Below, one piece after another: positions 1 to 7,137 of a stretch of DNA of 15,038 bases. The notes below the pieces were generated by a model, which was not told the DNA's origin, did not search any database, and saw nothing but the letters and a program-made list of their open reading frames with translations. Position numbers and translations under genes: made by a program. This DNA comes from Gammaproteobacteria bacterium. GTDB lineage: Bacteria > Pseudomonadota > Gammaproteobacteria > Eutrophobiales > Eutrophobiaceae. The DNA lies in NCBI GenBank assembly GCA_014239225.1, contig JAAZZI010000010.1:1-15038 (forward strand), in the 5' to 3' direction. Position 1 is the stretch's first letter. Every line of letters begins with the position of its first letter.

Positions 1-8
1 TTGAAAGA

Positions 9-845
9 ATGGTATTAATTAATCCAAAACCAACATCAGCTGGCCGTCGCTCAATGATTAAAGTGGTTAGTCCGGAACTCTATAAAGGCAAGCCTTACGA
101 ACCTTTATTGGAAAAACAGAATAAATATGCAGGGCGAAATAATAACGGTCGGATAACAGTGCGACATCGTGGCGGAGGGTCTAAACAACGTTATCGTTTA
201 ATTGATTTCAAGCGCGATAAAGACGGGTTATTAGCTAAAATTGAACACATTGAATATGACCCAAATAGGACGGCACATATAGCGTTATTATTATATGTCG
301 ATGGTGAAAGACGTTACATAATTGCGCCAAATGGTATTAAGCCTGGTGACGAGGTAATGTCTGGCGCAGAGGCTGCGGTTCAGGTTGGCAATTGCATGCA
401 AATGAAAGATATGCCTTTAGGTACAGCTATCCATTGTATTGAGTTGAAGCCAGGCAAAGGTGCTCAGATTGCGCGGAGCGCGGGTACATCGGCTCAGTTA
501 GTTGCTAAAGAAGGCCGCCATGCGACAGTCAGATTACGTTCTGGTGAAATGCGTAAAGTACTATCCGAATGTCGGGCCACAATTGGCGAAGTTAGTAATA
601 CTGAACATCAATTACGTTCATTAGGTAAAGCAGGAGCAAAACGTTGGCGCGGTATACGCCCAACTGTTCGTGGTGTTGCGATGAATCCAGTTGATCATCC
701 ACACGGAGGAGGAGAAGGACGTACTTCCGGAGGACGTCATCCAGTAAGTCCATGGGGGACACCAACAAAAGGTTATAAAACAAGAAAGAATAAACGAACT
801 GATAATCTAATCGTTCGTAAAAGAAAATTACAGAGAGAGAAATAG
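9..845 (+). CDS. rplB: 50S ribosomal protein L2
   Basis: L2 is a primary 23S rRNA binding protein needed for subunit association and for the structure around the peptidyl-transferase centre. The 278-residue product is full length for the family (about 273-276). The N-terminal KPTSAGRR and GRNNNGRITVRHRGGG stretches mark the OB-fold part. The conserved HPHGGGEGR loop near residues 230-238 carries the histidine associated with the peptidyl-transferase region. The C-terminus is the usual Lys/Arg-rich tail. The first gene of the window starts at an ATG only 8 bases in, so its Shine-Dalgarno site and the expected upstream neighbour rplW lie outside or at the edge. Its TAG stop shares one base with the GTG start of rpsS, implying translational coupling. 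Identification is secure. Confidence 0.98.
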   Translation: MVLINPKPTSAGRRSMIKVVSPELYKGKPYEPLLEKQNKYAGRNNNGRITVRHRGGGSKQRYRLIDFKRDKDGLLAKIEHIEYDPNRTAHIALLLYVDGERRYIIAPNGIKPGDEVMSGAEAAVQVGNCMQMKDMPLGTAIHCIELKPGKGAQIARSAGTSAQLVAKEGRHATVRLRSGEMRKVLSECRATIGEVSNTEHQLRSLGKAGAKRWRGIRPTVRGVAMNPVDHPHGGGEGRTSGGRHPVSPWGTPTKGYKTRKNKRTDNLIVRKRKLQREK

Positions 846-1114
846 TGGCACGTTCAATTAAAAAAGGACCGTTCATTGATTATCATCTTCTAAAAAAGAT
901 AGAAGTCGCAAAAGAAACCAATGATAAACGCCCAATTAAAACTTGGTCGCGTCGTTCAATGGTGATGCCTGAAATGGTTGGCCTCACAATTGCTGTGCAC
1001 AATGGTCGTGATCATATACCTATTTATGTTTCTGAAAATATGGTGGGGCATAAATTAGGCGAATTTGTACTTACTCGTACATTTCGTGGCCATATTGCAG
1101 ATAGAAAAACATAA
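845..1114 (+). CDS. rpsS: 30S ribosomal protein S19
   Basis: S19 sits in the head of the small subunit, pairs with S13 and contacts the A-site tRNA region. The 89-residue protein begins MARSIKKGPFID and has the S19 signature VHNGRDHIPIYV at residues 51-62, followed by KLGEFVLTRTFRGH at 70-83. Length is slightly below the usual 91-93 because of a short C-terminus. The start is a GTG overlapping the rplB stop by one base. It is chosen because it gives the canonical N-terminus and no other in-frame start does so. The gene sits in the conserved S10-operon position between rplB and rplV. Confidence 0.97.
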   Translation: MARSIKKGPFIDYHLLKKIEVAKETNDKRPIKTWSRRSMVMPEMVGLTIAVHNGRDHIPIYVSENMVGHKLGEFVLTRTFRGHIADRKT

Positions 1115-1132
1115 ATATTAGAAATATAAAAA

Positions 1133-1474
1133 ATGACAACATCAGCAACATTAAAGTTTACACATTTGTCACCGCAAAAAATGCGTTTGATAGCAGATCA
1201 AATACGCGGTATGTCAGCAGATAGCGCAGTTACTTTGCTTTCATTTAGTAATAAAAAAGGAGCAAAGATTATTAAAAAAGTACTCGAATCAGCAATAGCA
1301 AATGCTGAAAATAATGATGGCGCTGATATTGATGAGCTTAAAATAACGTCAGTGGAAGTAAATCAAGGCCCAACAATGAAGCGGTTACGTCCACGTGCTA
1401 GAGGAAGAGCCGATAGAATTATAAAAAGAACTAGTCATTTAATTGTGAAAGTTTCTGAAAACGGAGAACAATAA
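1133..1474 (+). CDS. rplV: 50S ribosomal protein L22
   Basis: L22 is an assembly protein of the large subunit whose extended beta-hairpin lines the peptide exit tunnel; changes in that hairpin cause macrolide resistance in other bacteria. The 113-residue product matches the family length (about 110). The start of the globular domain, with SPQKMRLIADQIRG, spans residues 13-26. The conserved hairpin and C-terminal signature (KRLRPRARGRADRI, residues 83-96) is intact, with no obvious insertion or deletion. The leader before the ATG is A-rich with no clear Shine-Dalgarno motif, so translation may rely on coupling to rpsS 18 bases upstream. Confidence 0.97.
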   Translation: MTTSATLKFTHLSPQKMRLIADQIRGMSADSAVTLLSFSNKKGAKIIKKVLESAIANAENNDGADIDELKITSVEVNQGPTMKRLRPRARGRADRIIKRTSHLIVKVSENGEQ

Positions 1475-1479
1475 GTCTT

Positions 1480-2157
1480 ATGGGTCAAAAAGTACATCCA
1501 ATAGGAATGCGTCTGGGTATTATTAAAGATTGGACATCGACTTGGTATGCAGACAGTAAAAACTATGCTGATTATCTTAATACGGATATCAAGGTTCGTG
1601 AGTATCTGCGCAAGAAGTTAGCTAATGCGTCTGTCAGCCGTATTCAAATTGAAAGACCAGCAGGTAATGCCCGAGTTATTATTTACACAGCTCGACCTGG
1701 AATTGTAATAGGTAAAAAGGGCGAGGATATTGAGCGTCTTCGTTTAGAAATTTCGAATATGATGGGTGTGCCTACACATGTTAGCGTCGAAGAAATTCGT
1801 AAACCTGAATTAGATGCATTTCTTGTGGCGGAGAGTGTGGCTCAACAAATTGAGAGACGCATAATGTTTCGAAGAGCTATGAAGCGTGCCGTTACAAATA
1901 CAATGCGATTAGGGGCTCAAGGTATCAAGATTACTGTAAGCGGCAGATTAAATGGAGCAGAAATAGCACGTACAGAATGGTATAGAGAAGGCCGAGTACC
2001 TCTGCATACATTACGTGCTGATATTGATTATGCAAACACTGAAGCAAGCACAACATACGGCATCATTGGGGTAAAAGTATGGCTCTTTAAAGGTGAAATC
2101 CTTGGTCATGAAAAAAATACAGAAGAACAAAATCAAAACGAGGTTACGACAAAGTAA
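1480..2157 (+). CDS. rpsC: 30S ribosomal protein S3
   Basis: S3 forms the mRNA entry channel of the 30S head together with S4 and S5 and contributes to ribosomal helicase activity. The 225 residues start with the canonical MGQKVHPIGMRLGI. A type-2 KH domain carries the IVIGKKGE loop at residues 75-82 (the GxxG motif). The basic segment RRAMKRAV at 131-138 matches the helicase-implicated residues known from E. coli S3. The C-terminal domain includes GVKVWLFKGEI at 197-207. The tail is Glu/Gln/Asn-rich and a few residues shorter than in E. coli (233 aa). The start lies 5 bases after the rplV stop. Confidence 0.98.
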   Translation: MGQKVHPIGMRLGIIKDWTSTWYADSKNYADYLNTDIKVREYLRKKLANASVSRIQIERPAGNARVIIYTARPGIVIGKKGEDIERLRLEISNMMGVPTHVSVEEIRKPELDAFLVAESVAQQIERRIMFRRAMKRAVTNTMRLGAQGIKITVSGRLNGAEIARTEWYREGRVPLHTLRADIDYANTEASTTYGIIGVKVWLFKGEILGHEKNTEEQNQNEVTTK

Positions 2158-2173
2158 ATAACAGGAATTAGAT

Positions 2174-2587
2174 GTGTTACAACCAAAAAGAACAAAATTT
2201 AGGAAACAAAATAAATCACGCAATCGCGGTTTAGCAACGATTGGCAATAAGGTGAGTTTTGGAGAGTATGGTCTAAAGGCGGTTGGAAGAGGACGTATTA
2301 CAGCTCGCCAAATTGAGGCTGCTCGACGAGCGCTTACACGAAAAGTAAAACGTGGTGCAAAAGTTTGGATTAGAATTTTTCCTGATAAGCCGATTACAAA
2401 AAAACCTTTAGAAGTTCGTCAAGGTAAAGGGAAAGGAAGTGTTGAATATTGGGTCGCTCAAATTCAGCCTGGCAAAATGCTTTATGAAATGGAAGGAGTC
2501 CCAGAGGAATTAGCGCGCGAAGCTTTTCAGTTAGCAGCAGCAAAATTGCCAATTAAGACGACTTTTGTTGCGAGGACATTATTGTAA
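2174..2587 (+). CDS. rplP: 50S ribosomal protein L16
   Basis: L16 contacts the A-site tRNA elbow and organises the A site of the large subunit. The 137 residues match the family (136 in E. coli), starting MLQPKRTKFRKQ. The GTG start is chosen because it gives this canonical N-terminus; an ATG two bases earlier is out of frame. An AGGA-like ribosome binding site lies about 8 bases upstream. The conserved segment EVRQGKGKGSVEYWVA (residues 80-95) includes the arginine that in E. coli is hydroxylated by the RoxA/YcfD oxygenase. The stop overlaps the rpmC start by one base. Confidence 0.98.
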   Translation: MLQPKRTKFRKQNKSRNRGLATIGNKVSFGEYGLKAVGRGRITARQIEAARRALTRKVKRGAKVWIRIFPDKPITKKPLEVRQGKGKGSVEYWVAQIQPGKMLYEMEGVPEELAREAFQLAAAKLPIKTTFVARTLL

Positions 2588-2796
2588 TGAAAACATTAGA
2601 ACTAAGAGATAAAACAAATGAAGAATTACAAACTTTATTGCTAGAAGAGTTGCGTTCTCAATTTAATTTACGCATGAGGAAGGGAACCGGGCAATTAGAT
2701 AAGCCTAGTGAAATAAAAAAAACTCGACGAAATATTGCGAGAATTAACACAGTCCTTAATGAAAAAAAGATTTCCTCGGATAAGGAAAAATCATGA
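2587..2796 (+). CDS. rpmC: 50S ribosomal protein L29
   Basis: L29 is a small, mostly helical large-subunit protein near the tunnel exit, next to L23 at the site where chaperones and SRP dock. The 69-residue product is slightly longer than the 63 of E. coli because of a charged C-terminal tail (KISSDKEKS). The two-helix pattern LRDKTNEELQTLL and FNLRMRKGTGQLD, followed by RRNIARINTVL, is typical. It is translationally coupled at both ends: TAATG overlap with rplP and ATGA overlap with rpsQ. Confidence 0.95.
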   Translation: MKTLELRDKTNEELQTLLLEELRSQFNLRMRKGTGQLDKPSEIKKTRRNIARINTVLNEKKISSDKEKS

Positions 2797-3059
2797 GTAC
2801 AGAAGTATTAAAAAGCAAGACAGTAACAGGCACAGTTATTAGTTCAAAAATGGATAAAACTATTTCTGTACGTATTGAAAGAACTGTAAAGCATTCTCTT
2901 TATGGAAAATATATACGACGCTCAACAAAAGTAATGGCTCATGACGAAATTAATGAATGCAATGAAGGTGATGTTGTGATTATAGAATCATCACGTCCGT
3001 TATCTAAGAACAAATCATGGCGCTTACAGAAAGTTGTTAGTAAGACACAAACTGTATAG
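2793..3059 (+). CDS. rpsQ: 30S ribosomal protein S17
   Basis: S17 is an early-binding OB-fold protein of the 30S body. The 88 residues comprise the OB core beginning with TVTGTVISSKMDKTISV (residues 10-26). The family signature GDVVIIESSRPLSKNKSW (59-76) is complete. The start overlaps the rpmC stop in an ATGA arrangement. It is the last gene of the classical S10 operon; here only 23 bases separate it from rplN, so the S10 and spc units may be co-transcribed. Confidence 0.97.
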   Translation: MSTEVLKSKTVTGTVISSKMDKTISVRIERTVKHSLYGKYIRRSTKVMAHDEINECNEGDVVIIESSRPLSKNKSWRLQKVVSKTQTV

Positions 3060-3082
3060 AGATAGGGAGATATAGAGCGCTA

Positions 3083-3451
3083 ATGATACAGATGCAAACA
3101 ATGCTTGATGCAGCGGATAATAGCGGGGCTCGTCGTTTGATGTGTATAAAGGTTTTAGGTGGTTCAAAACGTCGATATGCAAATGTAGGTGATGTTATTA
3201 AGGTGAGCATTAAGGAAGCGATTCCTCGTGGAAAAGTAAAAAAAGGAGAAGTATATAGCGCAGTCGTAGTGCGTACTCGTAAAGGTGTTCGTAGAGGAGA
3301 TGGTTCTTTGATACGTTTTGATGGTAATGCGGCGGTATTATTAAATGCACAGCTGCAACCAATCGGAACCCGTATTTTTGGCCCTGTTACACGAGAATTA
3401 CGCGGACTTAAGTTTATGAAAATTGTTTCTTTAGCGCCGGAGGTGCTCTAA
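3083..3451 (+). CDS. rplN: 50S ribosomal protein L14
   Basis: L14 lies at the subunit interface and forms bridges to the 30S subunit; it is also the docking site of the silencing factor RsfS in other bacteria. The 122-residue length equals the family norm. It begins MIQMQTMLDAADNSGARR, with the signature region from about residue 60 (VVVRTRKGVRRGDGS) and C-terminal FGPVTRELR and FMKIVSLAPEVL. An AGGGAGA stretch upstream is a likely but rather distant ribosome binding site. It is the first gene of the classical spc operon, but the 23-base gap before it shows no obvious promoter. Confidence 0.98.
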   Translation: MIQMQTMLDAADNSGARRLMCIKVLGGSKRRYANVGDVIKVSIKEAIPRGKVKKGEVYSAVVVRTRKGVRRGDGSLIRFDGNAAVLLNAQLQPIGTRIFGPVTRELRGLKFMKIVSLAPEVL

Positions 3452-3453
3452 AA

Positions 3454-3774
3454 ATGAGTCGAGTAAAAAAAGGCGATGAAGTTATTGTGATAGCTGGTCG
3501 GGATAAAGGTAAACGAGGTGTTGTTTTATCGGTTATAGATGACATTAACAAGGTAATTATTGAGAACGTTAATATGATAAAACGGCACACCAAGGGTAAT
3601 CCAGCTCAAGGGGCTCCTGGCGGCATAGTCGAGAAAGAATCACCAATTCACCAATCTAATGTGGCGATATGGAATCCAGTGACGAATAAAAATGACAGGA
3701 TAGGCTATCGATATTTAGAAGATGGTCAAAAAGTTCGTTACTTCAAGTCAAATAATGAAGTTGTGGATGTGTAG
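3454..3774 (+). CDS. rplX: 50S ribosomal protein L24
   Basis: L24 is one of the two assembly-initiating proteins of the 50S subunit and ends up near the tunnel exit. The KOW motif covers roughly residues 5-31 (KKGDEVIVIAGRDKGKRG). The conserved middle region contains NMIKRHTKGNPAQGAPGG, followed by EKESPIHQSNVA. Its 106 residues match the usual length. It begins two bases after the rplN stop, and the AGGTGC upstream of the start lies within the rplN coding end. Confidence 0.97.
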   Translation: MSRVKKGDEVIVIAGRDKGKRGVVLSVIDDINKVIIENVNMIKRHTKGNPAQGAPGGIVEKESPIHQSNVAIWNPVTNKNDRIGYRYLEDGQKVRYFKSNNEVVDV

Positions 3775-3785
3775 GAATTTTACTT

Positions 3786-4325
3786 ATGACTACGCTACAT
3801 GAACATTATAAGAATAACGTGATTAAAGAATTAACTGATCAATTTGGTTATAAATCGTGCATGCAAGTACCAAAAATTACTAAAGTCACTCTAAATATGG
3901 GTTTAGGAGAGGCTGTTGCTGACAAAAAAATTATCGAAAATGCGTTAGATGATATGACTAAGATCGCGGGACAAAAACCTATTGTCACTAAAGCTAGAAA
4001 ATCTGTTGCAAATTTTAAAGTTCGCGAAGGATGGCCGATTGGATGCAAGGTTACATTAAGACGTCAGCGCATGTACGAATTTCTTGAACGCTTAATTTCT
4101 ATAGCCATACCTCGTATTAGAGATTTCCGTGGTTTAAATGCAAAATCATTTGATGGGCGTGGTAATTATAGTATGGGAATTAAAGAGCAAATCATTTTTC
4201 CTGAAATTGATTTTGATAAGATAGACTCTCTTCGGGGAATGGATATAACAATTACAACTTCTGCACGTACAAATGAAGAAGCACGGGCATTATTAACATC
4301 GTTTAAATTACCAATAAAGTCTTGA
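3786..4325 (+). CDS. rplE: 50S ribosomal protein L5
   Basis: L5 binds 5S rRNA with L18 and L25 and forms part of the central protuberance, contacting the P-site tRNA. The 179 residues equal the E. coli length. Conserved stretches include KVTLNMGLGEAVADKK near residues 33-48, KARKSVANFKVREGWPIG and the C-terminal GMDITITTSARTNEEA. The start is 11 bases after rplX. In E. coli this junction is where S8 represses the spc operon; the gap is too short to judge by eye whether an S8 site is present. Confidence 0.97.
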   Translation: MTTLHEHYKNNVIKELTDQFGYKSCMQVPKITKVTLNMGLGEAVADKKIIENALDDMTKIAGQKPIVTKARKSVANFKVREGWPIGCKVTLRRQRMYEFLERLISIAIPRIRDFRGLNAKSFDGRGNYSMGIKEQIIFPEIDFDKIDSLRGMDITITTSARTNEEARALLTSFKLPIKS

Positions 4326-4337
4326 GGTTTATTTGAT

Positions 4338-4643
4338 ATGGCAAAGTCTTGTATGGTTAATCGCGAAATAAAAAGAATTCGTTTAGTTAGTAAATTTTCT
4401 GCAAAAAGAGCTGAACTAAAAGCAGTAATTAAGAATACTTCATTAAGTGAAGATGAGCGTAGAGAGGCTCGTGAGAAATTAAATAAAATGCCAAGAGATG
4501 CTAGCCCAATACGTATACGTAACCGTTGTAATATAACAGGCCGGGCTCATGGATATTATAGAAAATTTGGATTAGGGCGAAATAAATTACGTGAAGCCGC
4601 AATGCGCGGTGATATACCTGGATTAGTTAAAGCAAGTTGGTGA
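4338..4643 (+). CDS. rpsN: 30S ribosomal protein S14, zinc-independent form
   Basis: S14 is a late-assembling protein of the 30S head. At 101 residues it is the long form. The C-terminal signature RNRCNITGRAHGYYRKFGLGRN (from about residue 61) is intact, but the CxxC pairs of the short zinc-ribbon form are absent, so it should fold without zinc, as in most gammaproteobacteria. It ends GLVKASW, the usual terminus. It lies 12 bases downstream of rplE in the standard spc order. Confidence 0.97.
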   Translation: MAKSCMVNREIKRIRLVSKFSAKRAELKAVIKNTSLSEDERREAREKLNKMPRDASPIRIRNRCNITGRAHGYYRKFGLGRNKLREAAMRGDIPGLVKASW

Positions 4644-4667
4644 AAAATTGAGAGAGAATTATAAATA

Positions 4668-5063
4668 ATGAGTATGTCAGACCCAATTTCAGATATGTTA
4701 ACGCGAATTCGCAATTCACTACAGCGTTATAAACGCGATGTAAATATGCCTTCATCAAAATTGAAAGTTGCGATCGCAAATATACTTAAACAAGAAGGCT
4801 ATATCAAAGATTACAGAGTTGAAGAACACGATAATAGAGCAATATTAATTATTGAGTTGAAATACTTTGAAGGCAAGCCGGTTATAGAATCGTTAAAACG
4901 AATTAGTCGTCCTAGTCTTCGGTCCTATAAGTCGACTAATGAATTACCTAAAGTGATGGGCGGTCTTGGTATAGCAATTATTTCTACAGCAAAGGGTGTA
5001 ATGACAGATAAATCAGCACGAGAGCACGGTATTGGTGGCGAAGTGTTGTGCTATGTATCATAA
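4668..5063 (+). CDS. rpsH: 30S ribosomal protein S8
   Basis: S8 binds helix 21 of 16S rRNA and in E. coli also represses translation of the spc operon. The 131 residues start MSMSDPISDMLTRIRN. The first ATG is preferred over the second one two codons later because the family usually has this MSM beginning. The C-terminal RNA-binding region (TDKSAREHGIGGEVLCYVS) is complete. A GAGAGA stretch lies about 15 bases upstream. Autoregulation by S8 is plausible from the family, but no target site was identified. Confidence 0.97.
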   Translation: MSMSDPISDMLTRIRNSLQRYKRDVNMPSSKLKVAIANILKQEGYIKDYRVEEHDNRAILIIELKYFEGKPVIESLKRISRPSLRSYKSTNELPKVMGGLGIAIISTAKGVMTDKSAREHGIGGEVLCYVS

Positions 5064-5078
5064 AAAAGGACTGAATTT

Positions 5079-5612
5079 ATGTCGAGAATAGCAAGTAACC
5101 CAATAAATATACCTACTGGTGTCGATGTTAACCTAGTTGGAAATTTAGTAACGATTAAAGGAAGTAAAGGAGAGTTATCACATACTATCCATCCTTTAAT
5201 TAAGCTTGAGCAAATGGACAATGCATTGAAAACATCTACCAAGAACGATAGTAAGTTTGCTAAAGCACTTTCAGGAACAACACGCGCGCTTATCCAAAAT
5301 ATAGTAACAGGCGTAAGCGAAGGTTTTGAACGTAAACTTGAAATTATTGGCGTTGGTTATCGTGCTGCAGTGTCGGGTAAAACATTAAATTTAACTTTGG
5401 GATTTTCACATCCGGTTGTTTTTAAAATACCCGAAGGAATTACAATTGAAACACCTAGTCAAACTGAAATTTTAATTAAGGGCAGTGATAAACAACAAGT
5501 AGGTCAAGTCGCTGCAGATATTCGTTCATACCGCCCACCCGAACCATATAAAGGTAAAGGAGTTCGTTATTCTGATGAGCGGATTATTCGTAAAGAGGCA
5601 AAGAAGAGCTAG
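5079..5612 (+). CDS. rplF: 50S ribosomal protein L6
   Basis: L6 sits near the GTPase-associated centre of the 50S subunit. The 177 residues match E. coli exactly in length. The two tandem L6 folds are visible: the first with IPTGVDVNLVGNLVTIKGSKG (from about residue 9), the second ending with the family signature PEPYKGKGVRY at residues 154-164. An AAAAAGGA sequence 12-15 bases before the ATG is a reasonable ribosome binding site. It is followed after 5 bases by rplR. Confidence 0.98.
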   Translation: MSRIASNPINIPTGVDVNLVGNLVTIKGSKGELSHTIHPLIKLEQMDNALKTSTKNDSKFAKALSGTTRALIQNIVTGVSEGFERKLEIIGVGYRAAVSGKTLNLTLGFSHPVVFKIPEGITIETPSQTEILIKGSDKQQVGQVAADIRSYRPPEPYKGKGVRYSDERIIRKEAKKS

Positions 5613-5617
5613 TTGAT

Positions 5618-5971
5618 ATGAGTAAAAAAACAGATAGATTACGACGCGCAAAGAAGACACGAGCTAGAATTAAAAGACTCAGCACAGATCGTTTGTGTGT
5701 TCATAAAACATCACGACATGTTTATGCACAAGTCATCTCGTCAAATAGTTCACAGGTGATTGTTAGTGCCTCGAGTTTGGATAAAGAAATTAAGAGTCAA
5801 ATTAAATACAGTGGAAATGTTGAAGCTGCGACAATTGTTGGAGGAATTCTGGCTAAACGCGCTAAAAAAGCCGGTGTAACAAAAGTTGCTTTTGATCGTT
5901 CAGGTTTTAAGTTTCACGGCCGCATTCAAGCACTTGCAAAAGCTGCGCGTGAAAATGGCATGCAATTTTAA
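5618..5971 (+). CDS. rplR: 50S ribosomal protein L18
   Basis: L18 binds 5S rRNA and recruits it to the large subunit with L5. The 117 residues equal the E. coli length. The basic N-terminus (KKTDRLRRAKKTRARIKRL) is the flexible RNA-binding arm. The core carries TSRHVYAQVIS and GGILAKRAKKAGVTKVAFDRSGFKFHGR in pieces typical of the family, and the protein ends AARENGMQF, close to the gammaproteobacterial consensus ending. It sits between rplF and rpsE as expected. Confidence 0.97.
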   Translation: MSKKTDRLRRAKKTRARIKRLSTDRLCVHKTSRHVYAQVISSNSSQVIVSASSLDKEIKSQIKYSGNVEAATIVGGILAKRAKKAGVTKVAFDRSGFKFHGRIQALAKAARENGMQF

Positions 5972-5982
5972 GAGATGAATTT

Positions 5983-6489
5983 ATGAAATTAGAAAATTCA
6001 ATAACGGGTAACGAAGATCTTCAAGAGAAGCTTGTGGCAGTTAATAGGGTTGCCAAAGTAGTTAAAGGAGGTCGTCAATTTGGTTTTGCAGCATTAACTG
6101 TTGTTGGTGATGGTAATGGACGAGTTGGCATAGGGCGAGGTAAATCTCGCGAAGTACCTCTTGCCATACAAAAGGCAATGGAAGATGCGCGCCGTAGCAT
6201 GGTCTCTGTATCAGTTAATGAGGGAACACTCCAATACGCAATTACCGCAGAATATGGTGCGGCCAAAGTCTATATGCAGCCAGCCTCAGAAGGTACTGGA
6301 ATCATTGCGGGCGGTCCAATGCGGGCAGTTTTTGAGGTAGTAGGTATAAATAATGTTTTAGCAAAGTCGATTGGCTCAACAAATCAAATTAATGTAATTC
6401 GAGCGACTATTAAAGGACTTGAATTAATGTCTTCGCCTGAGTATATAGCTGCAAAACGTGGCAAATCTATAAAAGAAGTAATTAGTTAA
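5983..6489 (+). CDS. rpsE: 30S ribosomal protein S5
   Basis: S5 helps line the mRNA entry channel and influences decoding fidelity. The 168 residues comprise an N-terminal double-stranded-RNA-binding-like domain with the KVVKGGRQFGF loop at residues 25-35 and VVGDGNGRVGIG at 40-51, then the C-terminal domain with EGTGIIAGGPMRAVFEVVG. The KGGR loop is where spectinomycin-resistance changes occur in other bacteria, and the visible residues look wild type. An earlier ATG 8 bases upstream is out of frame and closes immediately, so the start given is the sensible one. Confidence 0.97.
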   Translation: MKLENSITGNEDLQEKLVAVNRVAKVVKGGRQFGFAALTVVGDGNGRVGIGRGKSREVPLAIQKAMEDARRSMVSVSVNEGTLQYAITAEYGAAKVYMQPASEGTGIIAGGPMRAVFEVVGINNVLAKSIGSTNQINVIRATIKGLELMSSPEYIAAKRGKSIKEVIS

Positions 6490-6491
6490 TT

Positions 6492-6698
6492 ATGGCCAAG
6501 AAAAAGAAAAAATCTGTTAGTAAGATAAAAGTCACGCTAGTTAAAAGCGTTAATCGACGAACGAAACAACATAGATCTTGTGTCGGCGGGCTTGGTCTGC
6601 GCCGCATAGGACATAGCGTCATTGTTGACGACACACCAGAGATACGAGGCATGATTGACAAAGCATATTATTTACTAGCTGTTGAGGAGGAGGCATAA
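6492..6698 (+). CDS. rpmD: 50S ribosomal protein L30 with lysine-rich N-terminal extension
   Basis: L30 is a small ferredoxin-like-fold protein of the large subunit. The conserved core is CVGGLGLRRIGHSV (residues 30-43) and DDTPEIRGMIDKAYYLLAVEE (from 46, split here by family boundaries). The total of 68 residues is longer than the usual 58-61. The surplus lies at the N-terminus, which starts MAKKKKKSVSKIKVTLVKS, so the extension is about 7-9 residues and strongly basic. No better internal start exists before the core strand KIKVTLVKS. The gene begins 2 bases after rpsE, and its end carries the purine-rich ribosome binding site of rplO. Confidence 0.95.
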   Translation: MAKKKKKSVSKIKVTLVKSVNRRTKQHRSCVGGLGLRRIGHSVIVDDTPEIRGMIDKAYYLLAVEEEA

Positions 6699-6702
6699 AC
6701 TG

Positions 6703-7137
6703 ATGCGTTTAAATACACTTAAGCCTCACCCCAGCTCAACTTCAAACGCAAAACGTGCCGGCCGCGGAATTGGCTCAACTATTGGCAAGACTAGCGGTCG
6801 TGGGCATAAAGGTCAAAAGTCTCGCGCTGGAGGGTATCATAAGGTTGGTTTTGAAGGCGGACAAATGCCGTTACAAAGACGTTTACCAAAAGTTGGATTT
6901 AGTTCTCGTATAAGTCGCGTTACGACCGAAATACGTTTACACGAACTAGCTAACTTAGATGTTGATGTTATCGATCTTCAATCGCTTAAATCAGCACATT
7001 TGATTAATAAAAATATATTGCGTGCGAAGATTATCTTATCAGGAAAATTAGAGAAACCTGTAACAGTAAAAGGTCTTATGGTTACGAAAGGCGCAAAAAA
7101 CGCAATTGAAGCTGCTGGCGGGAAGGTAGAAGAATAA
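6703..7137 (+). CDS. rplO: 50S ribosomal protein L15
   Basis: L15 is a late assembly protein that reaches deep into 23S rRNA. The ATG start gives the canonical MRLNTLKPHP and a 144-residue protein, equal to the family norm. A TTG seven codons upstream is open in the same frame but would lie inside rpmD and add a non-conserved extension, so it is rejected. A strong GAGGAGGAGG site ends 9 bases before the ATG. The Gly-rich N-terminal segment GRGIGSTIGKTSGRGHKGQK is the typical RNA-binding tail. The stop codon directly abuts the secY ATG. Confidence 0.97.
   Translation: MRLNTLKPHPSSTSNAKRAGRGIGSTIGKTSGRGHKGQKSRAGGYHKVGFEGGQMPLQRRLPKVGFSSRISRVTTEIRLHELANLDVDVIDLQSLKSAHLINKNILRAKIILSGKLEKPVTVKGLMVTKGAKNAIEAAGGKVEE

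Noticed and set aside
592..876. Antisense open frame of 94 codons opposite rplB and rpsS
   Set aside because: Its Leu/Tyr-rich translation is what the reverse of Lys/Arg-rich ribosomal coding sequence produces, and it overlaps two certain genes.
3775..3785. S8 repressor site between rplX and rplE
   Set aside because: In E. coli the spc operon is controlled here, but the gap is 11 bases and I could not draw a helix-21-like structure with confidence.
6682..6702. Upstream TTG start for rplO adding seven residues
   Set aside because: It lies inside the end of rpmD, adds non-conserved residues, and the ATG at 6703 gives the canonical L15 N-terminus with a good ribosome binding site.
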